From a bacterium (GTDB lineage Bacteria > Sysuimicrobiota > Sysuimicrobiia > Sysuimicrobiales > Humicultoraceae), in the NCBI GenBank assembly GCA_031082185.1, contig JAVHLI010000004.1, positions 75,608-139,607 of the forward strand: a stretch of DNA of 64,000 nucleotides, in the 5' to 3' direction. Shown here in pieces: positions 17,950 to 25,868 of the stretch. Position numbers and translations under genes: made by a program. Each line of letters begins with the position of its first letter. Within the stretch, counting starts at the first letter, position 1. Below the pieces are notes generated by a model. That model searched no databases. It saw only the letters and a program-made list of their open reading frames with translations, and had not been told where the DNA came from.

Positions 17950-18939
17950 TTATTTAGGTGGCAGCAGCCGCTCAGGGATCCTGGTGTTCTTCTCCTGGTA
18001 GAACCGCACCGCGCCGGGATGCAGCGGGATGGCCATGCCCTCCAGCGCCTTCAAGGGATGGAAGTAGCGCTCCAGGTTGGAGTGGAGCCCCCGGAACTCC
18101 TCGACCTTTTCATCCAGCAGGAGCTTGGTGACCCGGTACACGACGTCCGCGGACAAGTCGCTGGACGTCACCAGGGATGCCAGCACCGTCACGGTCACAA
18201 CGGGCGCGTCCACGCCCCTGTAAACCCCCGTCGGGATGCCAAACGCGCTGTAGAACGGGTACTTCTCCCTGATGTCGCGAAGCTTCATCGCGTCGATCGC
18301 AAGGAACTCGATGGGCGCGGTCAGGGCCGCCTGCATGATCGCCGCGTTCCCCAATCCCACGGTGTAGAACATGGCGTCAATGCGCCCATCTGTGAGCAGC
18401 TGCACGCCAGTCGTGGCCGACCCGCGCACCGCCTGCCCCAGGTCGGCAAAGGTCAGCCCGTAGACCTCGAGCACCTGCTTGGAGTTCTGCTCCGCGCCGC
18501 TGCCCACATCTCCGACGTAGACCTGCTTGCCCTTCATGTCGGCCACGGTCTTGATTCCGCGGTCCCGCCGCGCCAGGATGTGGATCGGCTCCGGGTACAG
18601 CACTGCCATGCCCCGCAGCTTACGGGTGGGCTTGCCGATGAACGCCTCGACGACCGTCCCGCCGTAGGCATAAAACGATATGTCGTTCTGGGCCAGCGCC
18701 ATCTGCAGCTCGCCACCCTGGATCGCTGTGACGTTGAAGACGCTGCCGCCGGTGGAGCGAGCGTTGGACCTCCATCCGATGTTGGCGTCGTTGATCATCT
18801 TCGCCATGCCGGTTGCGATCGGGAAGTAGACTCCCGTGGTCCCACCGGATCCTATCGTGAGAAACCCAGTCTGGGCCGAAACGCCCGCCGCGAGGGCGAG
18901 CACCAGCAGGGATGTCAATACCAGCATGCGGTGCTTCAT
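17950..18939 (-). CDS. TAXI-family TRAP solute-binding protein
   Basis: 329 aa. Signal peptide 1-22 (cleavage near VSAQ), then the TAXI signature FLTIGSGGTTGVYFPIATGMAKMIND and ARSTGGSVFNVTAIQGGELQMALAQND. It captures the ligand outside the membrane and delivers it to the fused permease. The ligand of TAXI proteins is usually an organic acid or amino acid such as glutamate; it cannot be told here. AGGAGGTG lies 8 nt before the ATG. The neighbouring divergent CoA-transferase gene suggests a carboxylic acid. Confidence 0.93.
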   Translation of the reverse strand: MKHRMLVLTSLLVLALAAGVSAQTGFLTIGSGGTTGVYFPIATGMAKMINDANIGWRSNARSTGGSVFNVTAIQGGELQMALAQNDISFYAYGGTVVEAFIGKPTRKLRGMAVLYPEPIHILARRDRGIKTVADMKGKQVYVGDVGSGAEQNSKQVLEVYGLTFADLGQAVRGSATTGVQLLTDGRIDAMFYTVGLGNAAIMQAALTAPIEFLAIDAMKLRDIREKYPFYSAFGIPTGVYRGVDAPVVTVTVLASLVTSSDLSADVVYRVTKLLLDEKVEEFRGLHSNLERYFHPLKALEGMAIPLHPGAVRFYQEKNTRIPERLLPPK

Positions 18940-19128
18940 CCTGCGTTCACCTCCTGGAGTCCGATCGTGCAGTCATGGGGCGGGTGGATGTGCGTACGGC
19001 GTGTACGGTGCACCTTCAGAATATACCGTGCCGGCCAGAGGGCCGTCAACCCGCGCGCAGCGAGCCGGCAACAGGAGGAACTTCCGACGGGCGGGGAGGA
19101 AGTATCTCCGAGTTGGGTAGGAGCTTCG

Positions 19129-19154
19129 CAGGGGGAGGACTCAGGGGGAGGACT
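19129..19154 (+). repeat. Tandem 13-bp repeat forming a doubled ribosome binding site
   Basis: CAGGGGGAGGACT occurs twice, back to back (19129-19141, 19142-19154), ending exactly at the ATG of the next gene. Each copy contains a GGGGGAGG Shine-Dalgarno core; the nearer core ends 3 nt from the ATG, the farther one 16 nt away. Confidence 0.9.
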
Positions 19155-20168
19155 ATGGAACACCAGCGGATTATTGACGTCATTGCGCTCGCCCAGCGGC
19201 TCGTGCGCGATCACCTGGCGGTGCGGGCCGGGGAGCGCGTCCTGATCGTCGCCGATCCGGCCACCGAGCGCGCGATCTACCTGGCGTTGGCCGGGGCCGT
19301 CCAGGCCGCGGGCGCCGAGTACACTGTGGCGATCATGCCCACCAGGACCTCTAAGGAGGCCACGCATCTCACCGCGGCCATAGAGAGCGCGCTCCTGGCC
19401 TCGGACGTGCTCATCGGCGTCACCAGATCGTCCGGCGCCCCCACCTACTCCCGCAAGGTCGCGGAGTTGCTGGTCGCGCGGCGCATCCGGTCGCTGTCCA
19501 TGGTGATGCGCGACCTGGACAACTACCTGACCGGATCGGCCACCGCCGACTACGAGGCGCTGGAAGCGCTGGGGCAGCGCGTGGCCGCGCTCTGGGCCGC
19601 GGCGTCGGAGATTCACATAGTCACGCAGGCGGGGACCGACCTTCGCGCGGGCGTCACGCACGAACCGGTGATGGGCCAGACGGTAATCGTAGAGTGCGGC
19701 CTGGCCCGGGAACCCGGCAGGGAAGCAGCTTTCTCAGACGGCGAGGTCTCCCAGCGTCCCAGGTTGGGAACCGCCCGCGGCGTTGTAGTGGTGGATGGGC
19801 CGGCGGCGGGCCTGCGCGGAAGCGACCCCTTCGTCCTGGAAGTTGCGGACGGGACCATCGTGCGTGTTTCCGGTGCAGGCGGGCGGACCCGCCAGCTAGA
19901 GTCGGTCTTCCGTTCGATCCCCGGTGCGCGCCATCTCGCCGAGATCGGCATCGGACTCAACGCCAGCGCGCTGCGGTCCGGTGACTTCGAGGAAGAGAAG
20001 AAGGCGCTGGGCAACGTGCATCTCGGTCTGGGTGACGACATCTTCTACGGCGGCACGCATGCCTGTTCCCTCCACTGGGACCTGGTGCTCTACGACGCCA
20101 CGGTCTCGCTGGATGGTCAGGAGCTGTTCCGGGACGGCAGGCTCCTGCTCCCGGACCCCTCCGCATGA
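19155..20168 (+). CDS. M29-like metalloenzyme (aminopeptidase T / NicX superfamily)
   Basis: 337 aa. The C-terminal half has all M29 metal ligands in order: Glu197 (FSDGEV), Glu263 (LAEIG), His289 (GNVHLGLG), His307 and Asp309 (HWDLV). The fold is shared by aminopeptidase T and by the ring-cleaving 2,5-dihydroxypyridine dioxygenase NicX, so it may hydrolyse peptides or act on a small acid. At 337 aa it is shorter than classic M29 peptidases (about 410). It starts at ATG after the doubled ribosome binding site and overlaps the CoA-transferase by 4 nt. The pairing with a CoA-transferase and a TAXI importer favours small-molecule catabolism over protein turnover; that is inference. Confidence 0.75.
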   Translation: MEHQRIIDVIALAQRLVRDHLAVRAGERVLIVADPATERAIYLALAGAVQAAGAEYTVAIMPTRTSKEATHLTAAIESALLASDVLIGVTRSSGAPTYSRKVAELLVARRIRSLSMVMRDLDNYLTGSATADYEALEALGQRVAALWAAASEIHIVTQAGTDLRAGVTHEPVMGQTVIVECGLAREPGREAAFSDGEVSQRPRLGTARGVVVVDGPAAGLRGSDPFVLEVADGTIVRVSGAGGRTRQLESVFRSIPGARHLAEIGIGLNASALRSGDFEEEKKALGNVHLGLGDDIFYGGTHACSLHWDLVLYDATVSLDGQELFRDGRLLLPDPSA

Positions 20169-21373
20169 GGTCTCTCGAGGGACTCACCGTCCTCGATCTC
20201 ACGCGGGTGCTCGCGGGCCCGTTCTGCACGCAGATCCTCTCAGATCTGGGCGCCGCGGTCTGGAAGATCGAGCCCCCTTGGGGCGATGACACACGAGGCT
20301 GGGGCCCGCCGTTCGTCGAAGGAGAGAGCGCCTACTACCTATCCGCCAACCGCGGCAAGCAGAGCATCGCGGTCAACCTGAGGTCCAGGCGCGGCCAAGC
20401 AGTTGTGCGGGAACTCGCCCTGCGCGCCGATGTCCTCGTGGAGAACTTCAAGCCGGGCGACCTCGCAAGGGCAGAGCTCGACTACGCCAGCTTGGCGCCG
20501 CTCAATCCCGGTCTGGTCTATGCCTCCATCACGGGATTTGGCCATGACGGACCCCGGGCCGACGAGCCCGGCTACGACCTCGCGCTTCAAGGAATGACCG
20601 GCATAATGAGCGTGACCGGGGAGCCGGGCAGGCCGCCGGTCAGGGTTGGGGTCGCTTGGATTGACGTGCTCACCGGCCTGGTCGTCGCCATTGGGATCCT
20701 GGCCGCGCTGCGCGACCGGGATCGCCGTGGGCAGGGACAGCACCTCGATCTATCGCTGTTCGACGTCGGCCTTATGTGCATGGCCAACCAGGCCCAGAGC
20801 TACCTCCTGAGCGGAGCGCCGCCGGGACGGCTGGGCAGCGCCCACCCTCAAATCGTACCCTACCAGGCGTTTCAGGCCCTCGACGGGTGGTTCATCCTTG
20901 CTGTGGGAAACGACTCCCAGTATCGGAAGATGGCCGAGGCGATCGGGCAGGAAGCGCTCGGAGCGGACGCCCGGTTCCAGACCAATGAGGATCGGGTGCG
21001 CAATCGTGAAGCGATCGTGGAAGCGCTCGCCACCGCCTTCGCCGCCCGGCCCCGGGACGAGTGGCTCCAGGTCCTAAAGACCGCAGGGGTTCCGGCTGCG
21101 CCCGTATGGGACCTGCGAGAGGCGTTCGCGGACCCGCACGCGCGGGCGCGGGATGTGATCTGGAAGGTTAGTCACCCGACCCTTGGCGAGATCCCGCTGG
21201 TGGCCAACGCCCTTGGGCACATGCGCGGCACGCCGGCGGCGCCGGGCGCGCATCCTCCGCTGCTGGGAGAGCACACGCGGGCGGTCCTGGCAGAGGTGCT
21301 CGGTATGCCTCCGGAGGAGATTGCGTCCCTCGAAGCAGAGGGCGCCATCCTGGCGCGGGCACAGCGGGCCTAG
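20165..21373 (+). CDS. Class III CoA-transferase (CaiB/BaiF family)
   Basis: 402 aa, family length. It begins GLTVLDLTRVLAGPFCTQILSDLGA, contains VENFKPG and the catalytic aspartate Asp138 in PGYDLALQG, which forms the acyl-enzyme anhydride during CoA transfer between carboxylates. Acceptor and donor are not predictable. It is translationally coupled (ATGA) to the M29-like gene and opposite the TRAP-TAXI genes, so the set probably imports and activates one organic acid. Confidence 0.9.
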   Translation: MRSLEGLTVLDLTRVLAGPFCTQILSDLGAAVWKIEPPWGDDTRGWGPPFVEGESAYYLSANRGKQSIAVNLRSRRGQAVVRELALRADVLVENFKPGDLARAELDYASLAPLNPGLVYASITGFGHDGPRADEPGYDLALQGMTGIMSVTGEPGRPPVRVGVAWIDVLTGLVVAIGILAALRDRDRRGQGQHLDLSLFDVGLMCMANQAQSYLLSGAPPGRLGSAHPQIVPYQAFQALDGWFILAVGNDSQYRKMAEAIGQEALGADARFQTNEDRVRNREAIVEALATAFAARPRDEWLQVLKTAGVPAAPVWDLREAFADPHARARDVIWKVSHPTLGEIPLVANALGHMRGTPAAPGAHPPLLGEHTRAVLAEVLGMPPEEIASLEAEGAILARAQRA

Positions 21374-21399
21374 ACGATCGCTGCCTGGATTGTCGCTGC

Positions 21400-22500
21400 C
21401 TAGATGATCGCCTTGTGAGTCTCCGTCTCGAACAGGTGCATCTTCCGCATGTCCAGGACGACCTCGGCCGGCTGCCCCATTCGTGCCGAACTGTGGGCGT
21501 CCACACGGGCGACGATCGTGGTTGGCCCGGTGCTCAGATAGAGAATGACATCTGAACCCAGCGGTTCGTGCACCTCCACCATGGCCGGGAGCACCCAAGC
21601 AGGGTTAGGATCGCGCGCGAAGGCCAGGTCCTGGATGTCCTCCGGGCGAATTCCGAAGACCACCGGCTTGCCCGTCCAATCCTTCGCGAGCGCCGCCAGG
21701 TCAGGGGGCATCTCAATGGCAAACGACCCGCAGTCCACCATGAGCGCGCCGTTACGTGGTGCCAGTGTGGCCTCGACGAAGTTCATGGCCGGGCTACCGA
21801 TGAACCCGGCGACAAACAGGTTCGACGGCTTCTCGTAGAGGTTGAGCGGGCTGTCCACCTGCTGAACCAATCCGTCACGCATCACGACGATGCGGTCGCC
21901 CATGGTCATGGCCTCAACCTGGTCGTGAGTAACGTAGATGGTCGTCGTCTGAAGCCGGGCCTGCAGCTTCTTGATCTCCGCGCGCGTCTGCACCCTAAGC
22001 TTCGCGTCGAGGTTGGAGAGCGGCTCGTCCATCAGGAAGACCTGTGGCTCTCGCACGATCGCCCGCCCCAGGGCCACGCGCTGGCGCTGTCCGCCCGAGA
22101 GCTGCTTGGGCTTGCGGTCGAGCAGCCCCTCGATGCCCAGCATCCCCGCGGCCTCTTTGACCCGGCGGTCAATCTCGGGCCGCGGGTACCGGCGCAGCCG
22201 CAGGCCGAACGCCATGTTGTCGTACACCGACATGTGGGGGTAGAGCGCGTAGTTCTGAAAGACCATCGCGATGTCGCGGTCCTTCGGAGCCACATCGTTG
22301 ACCAGGCGGTCACCGATGAAGATGTTGCCCGCGGTCGCCTCTTCCAGCCCGGCGATCAACCGGAGCGCCGTCGTCTTCCCGCACCCCGAGGGACCTACAA
22401 GCACCGTGAACTGCCGGTCTGGGATCTCCAGCGTTACGTCGTTTACCGCGGTAACAACGCCGAACTTCTTGCTCACCTGTTCGAGGTAGACGCGAGCCAT
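21400..22500 (-). CDS. ABC sugar importer ATPase (MalK/UgpC/MsmX type)
   Basis: 366 aa. Walker A GPSGCGKTT, Q-loop FQNYALYPH, signature LSGGQRQRVALGRA, Walker B VFLMDEPLSNLD, and the switch His in VTHDQ. A C-terminal regulatory OB-type (MalK) domain with GIRPEDI follows from about 235. No permease or binding protein is adjacent, so it is probably a shared energiser for several sugar importers, as MsmX is in Bacillus. The ATG at 22500 has GGAGG 7 nt upstream; the longer frame to 22533 lacks support. Confidence 0.92.
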   Translation of the reverse strand: MARVYLEQVSKKFGVVTAVNDVTLEIPDRQFTVLVGPSGCGKTTALRLIAGLEEATAGNIFIGDRLVNDVAPKDRDIAMVFQNYALYPHMSVYDNMAFGLRLRRYPRPEIDRRVKEAAGMLGIEGLLDRKPKQLSGGQRQRVALGRAIVREPQVFLMDEPLSNLDAKLRVQTRAEIKKLQARLQTTTIYVTHDQVEAMTMGDRIVVMRDGLVQQVDSPLNLYEKPSNLFVAGFIGSPAMNFVEATLAPRNGALMVDCGSFAIEMPPDLAALAKDWTGKPVVFGIRPEDIQDLAFARDPNPAWVLPAMVEVHEPLGSDVILYLSTGPTTIVARVDAHSSARMGQPAEVVLDMRKMHLFETETHKAII

Positions 22501-22581
22501 TCGAACGCCTCCGTATCCTTCCGGATCCTGCAAAGGTGCTCCCTGTTAGTATTCCGCGGGAAAAGGTGCCTTCCTGCCTGG

Positions 22582-23637
22582 TCAGCGGCCTCCCAGCCGA
22601 CGCTTGATCTCCGAGATGATCTCCACCGGGGTCGGATCCACCCCGACCAGCACCGCCAGATAGACGCTGACCAGATCGCCGAACAGGATCAGGGAGAGCA
22701 GGCGCGCCAGCAGGCCGGTCCCCTGCGACCAGACCTCGGTTACGCCGTCGAACCTTCTCGCCAACAACTCCCGCGTGATCTCGACCCTGAGCGCGTTGCG
22801 GGCCCCCTCGTCCCGATCCCGGAGGAGCACGGCGTGCAGGCGCGGGTGTCCTACGCGGACCCCCTCCCACCCGACCGTCTCGTTGTGGTTGAGTTCGGGA
22901 AAGGCATTCCAGCACGCGAAGACCTTGCTGTTCTCGTTGAGCTGTGTCTTCCAGCGCTGGGCCACCGGCTCAAACTGGGAAGAGGAAGCGTACACGACGG
23001 GAACCGCGCCTTCCAGCGCCACGGCCAGTGCTTTTGCGGGGTTCTCACCGGAATGCGCCTCCGGCCCCCACCGTACGACCAGCTCGCCCAGCACGGCGGC
23101 GGCCTCGCGGACCTCGGTCTCGGTGACACCGCCGATACCCAACCGGCCGGTGATGCGGAGCACCGGCATCAGAATGTGCGGAAGGGCCGCGCGCGGCGGG
23201 AGCCCGGGCGGCACGCGCACGACCGGGTGGCCGGAGGCAGCGGCGAGGCCGGCCAGCGTCCCTCCGGAGGTCACGGCGACGACCGAAGCGCCGGCGGCGT
23301 GGGCCTCCTGGTAGGCGGCCAGCGTCTCCTCGGTGTTCCCGGAGTAGGAGCACGCGAAGACCAGCGTATCGCGTCCGACGAACGCCGGCAGGCGGTAGTC
23401 CTTGACGACAACCACTGGGACGGCGGCGATCGGAGCCAGCAGCGCGCGAAGGAGGTCGCCGCCGATGCCGGACCCACCCATCCCACTGACGACCACCGCG
23501 CGGGGACTCACCGGGGTCAGCGCCAGATCGGATGCCGCTTCCCAGCCCTCGGCGGCCATCGTACCCAAACGCCGGACCAGGCCCAGCATCCCGCCGGGGT
23601 CCAGGCGGGCGATCTCCCTGCGGTCGTCAAGAACCAT
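22582..23637 (-). CDS. Bifunctional phosphoglucose/phosphomannose isomerase
   Basis: 351 aa. Two SIS domains with GMGGSGIGGDLLRA (phosphosugar loop), SYSGNTEET, and the catalytic NENSK / FPELNHNE blocks characteristic of the archaeal-type dual PGI/PMI (about 320-350 aa) and not of classic PGI (about 550 aa). It interconverts glucose-6-P, fructose-6-P and mannose-6-P, linking NagA and GlpX products to glycogen. The ATG at 23637 starts the family-like sequence; the reading frame stays open to 24246 but that part is antisense to other genes. Confidence 0.9.
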   Translation of the reverse strand: MVLDDRREIARLDPGGMLGLVRRLGTMAAEGWEAASDLALTPVSPRAVVVSGMGGSGIGGDLLRALLAPIAAVPVVVVKDYRLPAFVGRDTLVFACSYSGNTEETLAAYQEAHAAGASVVAVTSGGTLAGLAAASGHPVVRVPPGLPPRAALPHILMPVLRITGRLGIGGVTETEVREAAAVLGELVVRWGPEAHSGENPAKALAVALEGAVPVVYASSSQFEPVAQRWKTQLNENSKVFACWNAFPELNHNETVGWEGVRVGHPRLHAVLLRDRDEGARNALRVEITRELLARRFDGVTEVWSQGTGLLARLLSLILFGDLVSVYLAVLVGVDPTPVEIISEIKRRLGGR

Positions 23638-23730
23638 CGGGTACCTGTTCGGACGCGCGCCAAGGATTCCTTTGCCCGGACTCACGGCGCTGGGAGAGGG
23701 GCGCGGGAGGCGGCAGCGAACCCATCCACG

Positions 23731-24048
23731 ATGACCATGGACGCGGCTCCTCGGACACGGATCATCTCGGGCGCGGATCTCAGGCGGTTGCTCGTGCTGC
23801 GCGACCGGCTGCGCGGTGAGATCGTGGTGAGAGGCCGGCGGCAGCGGCAGGAGGTGCTCCGCGCGATGGAGCAGGCGCGCCAGCTCCGGCTCCACGGCCG
23901 CGCAGTCCCCTATCAGGTGCCGGCGATGACCTCGTCCGAACTGCTGCGCGAGATCAAATGGCGGCTGGATGCCGCGTCGCTGGAGGAAGCCACCGCGGCC
24001 GCCCGCGTCCTGGACTCGGCCAGAAGGAGAGCCCGCGGTGCTAGCTGA
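23731..24048 (+). CDS. Small helical protein of unknown function
   Basis: 105 aa. It is rich in Arg, Leu, Ala and Glu and predicted almost wholly helical, with heptad-like spacing around RLLVLRDRLRGEIVVRGRRQRQEVLRAM-type stretches (residues 18-60). No known motif is recognised. It fills the gap between the divergent isomerase and mscS, and its stop overlaps the mscS GTG start by 11 nt, which supports translation. ATGs at 23731 and 23737 are both possible. The alternative is that the minus-strand frame through this region is used, but that has no family match. Confidence 0.5.
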   Translation: MTMDAAPRTRIISGADLRRLLVLRDRLRGEIVVRGRRQRQEVLRAMEQARQLRLHGRAVPYQVPAMTSSELLREIKWRLDAASLEEATAAARVLDSARRRARGAS

Positions 24049-24895
24049 GTCCGGCCGGATCGGCCGCGCGATCAACGCCCTGCTGAACCCTGCCAGGATC
24101 GAGGCGATGGTGGAGGCGGTCATTGCGGTCGCGGTAATTGCCGCGGGCCTCCGATTGGCCCTGTACCTGGCCACAGCGGTGCTGCAGCGGTGGCTGCGGC
24201 CCGACGACCCGCGCAGAGACCCCGAGCGAGCGGTCCAGGTCCGCACGTTAGCCCCGTTGCTTGGGAGCGCGCTCCGATATCTCTTCTACTTCACCGCCGC
24301 GGTCATGATCCTGGACAGGCTGGGCGTCAACGTCGCGGCGATTCTGGCCAGCGCAGGAATTGTCGGGATAGCCATCGGGTTCGGGGCGCAGCACCTCATA
24401 CGCGACGTAATCGCCGGGTTCTTCCTGATCTTCGAAGGGCTGATCCAGGTGGGCGACGTTGTTCGCGTCGGCGAGGTCACGGGCACGGTGGAGCGGATCC
24501 ATCTGCGGACCACGCAGGTCCGCCAGTTCTCCGGCGAGCTGGTCACGATTCCCAACGGAGAGATTCAGCGGTTCGGCAACATGAACCGCGGGTTCATGAG
24601 GGCGATGGTGCAGATCGGCCTTGCGTATGAGGCGAACCTGGAGCGCGCCATCGCCGTGATGCACCAGGTCGGCGAGGCCTGGGCTGCCGATCACCCGGAC
24701 CTGGTGCTGGCCCCGCCCGAGGTGCAGGGAATCATGGAGTTCGGCGCGTCGGAGGTGCAGGTGCGCATGGTGGTCATGGTAAGGCCGCTGACCCAGTGGG
24801 ATACGGAGCGCCGGCTCCGCGTGCTGCTGAAGGCCGCATTTGAGGCCGCGGGCATTGAGATAGCCTTCCCGCGCCAGGTGGTGTATCTGCGATGA
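24038..24895 (+). CDS. Small-conductance mechanosensitive channel, MscS family
   Basis: 285 aa. Membrane helices occupy roughly 24-45, 68-88 and 95-125; the pore helix carries AILASAGIVGIAIGFGAQHLIRDVIAGF, then the beta domain with VGDVVRVGEVTGTVERI and the VTIPNGEI motif. It opens under hypo-osmotic tension to release solutes. The GTG at 24038 has AGAAGGAGA about 6 nt upstream. It is coupled by ATGA to the epimerase gene and heads a plus-strand run into the glycogen genes. Osmotic relief next to polysaccharide synthesis is plausible but not shown. Confidence 0.9.
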   Translation: MLAESGRIGRAINALLNPARIEAMVEAVIAVAVIAAGLRLALYLATAVLQRWLRPDDPRRDPERAVQVRTLAPLLGSALRYLFYFTAAVMILDRLGVNVAAILASAGIVGIAIGFGAQHLIRDVIAGFFLIFEGLIQVGDVVRVGEVTGTVERIHLRTTQVRQFSGELVTIPNGEIQRFGNMNRGFMRAMVQIGLAYEANLERAIAVMHQVGEAWAADHPDLVLAPPEVQGIMEFGASEVQVRMVVMVRPLTQWDTERRLRVLLKAAFEAAGIEIAFPRQVVYLR

Positions 24896-25815
24896 GGGTG
24901 CTGATCACCGGAGGCGCCGGGTTCATAGGCTCCCACATCACCGACGCCCACCTCGCCCGCGGGGACGAGGTGATCGTGGTGGATTCGCTGGTCGCCGGCA
25001 GGCGGGAGTTCGTAGGGACGGCGGCGCGGTTCTATCAGATGGACGTTCGCGATCCGGGATTGCGCGAGGTCTTCGAGCGAACACGCCCCCAGTTGGTAAA
25101 CCACCATGCCGCCCAGGTGTCGGTAAGCGTCTCGGTGCGGGAGCCGCTGCAGGACGCCGAGATCAACGTCCTCGGCACGCTGAGGATGGCGGCGCTGGCC
25201 GCGGAGTACGGGGTCGAGCAGTTCATCTTCGCCTCCACCGGCGGAGCACTGTACGGCGAACCGGAGCTGCTGCCGGCGGACGAGGCGACCCCGATCCTTC
25301 CAATGAGCCCCTACGGCTGCGCCAAGGCGGCCGCGGAGGGCTACCTGGGGCTCTACCGGCGCCTGCACGGACTCCCCGTCTGCTGCCTGCGCTACGCCAA
25401 CGTCTACGGCCCGCGCCAGGACCCGCACGGCGAGGCCGGCGTTGTGGCGATCTTCGCGCGGGCGTTGCTGGCCGGGGAGTCTCCCACCATCTTCGGCGAC
25501 GGCGAGCAGACGCGCGACTTCGTCTGCGTGGACGACGTCGTGCGCGCGAATCTCCTGGCGGCCGACCGCCGGGTGGAGGGTGCCTTCAACATCGGCACCG
25601 GAAGGGGCACCTCGGTCAACACGGTCTTTCGCGTCCTGGCCGGGAAGATCGGCGCGAATGTCTCGCCACTCCATGCTTCCCCGCGATCCGGCGACGTTCG
25701 CCACATTCGGCTCGCCCCAGGGGCCGCGCTCCGACACCTGGGCTGGGCACCGATGGTCTCACTGGAAGACGGCTTGGCTGCCACTGCCGCCTGGTTTGCA
25801 CGGCAGACAGGGTAA
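24892..25815 (+). CDS. NAD-dependent sugar epimerase/dehydratase (GalE-like)
   Basis: 307 aa, extended short-chain dehydrogenase family. Rossmann motif ITGGAGFIGSHI at the N-terminus, STGGALYG, and the catalytic Tyr-Lys pair in SPYGCAKAA. The resemblance is to UDP-glucose 4-epimerases. With the galT-like gene at 56.6-57.6 kb it could give a minimal Leloir route, but the exact nucleotide sugar is uncertain. Start overlaps mscS (ATGA). A 53-nt gap with an inverted repeat TTGTC-N6-GACAA (25834-25849) precedes the next gene. Confidence 0.85.
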   Translation: MRVLITGGAGFIGSHITDAHLARGDEVIVVDSLVAGRREFVGTAARFYQMDVRDPGLREVFERTRPQLVNHHAAQVSVSVSVREPLQDAEINVLGTLRMAALAAEYGVEQFIFASTGGALYGEPELLPADEATPILPMSPYGCAKAAAEGYLGLYRRLHGLPVCCLRYANVYGPRQDPHGEAGVVAIFARALLAGESPTIFGDGEQTRDFVCVDDVVRANLLAADRRVEGAFNIGTGRGTSVNTVFRVLAGKIGANVSPLHASPRSGDVRHIRLAPGAALRHLGWAPMVSLEDGLAATAAWFARQTG

Positions 25816-25868
25816 CGGCGCCCATGAAGGATTTTGTCTGCCCGGACAATAAGTGAGTCGGAGGCGCC

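Noticed and set aside
21374-21399. Near-repeat TCGCTGCCT between the CoA-transferase and ATPase stops
   Set aside because: Two short copies over 26 nt with no hairpin; nothing supports a function.
21568-23730. Long plus-strand frame antisense to the ABC ATPase and isomerase genes
   Set aside because: It is a G/C-rich shadow frame with His/Arg/Gln-rich filler; only its last 105 codons, after 23731, lie outside known genes.
25834-25849. Inverted repeat TTGTC-N6-GACAA before the branching enzyme gene
   Set aside because: Only 5-bp arms and a single copy; could be chance, so not called as an operator.
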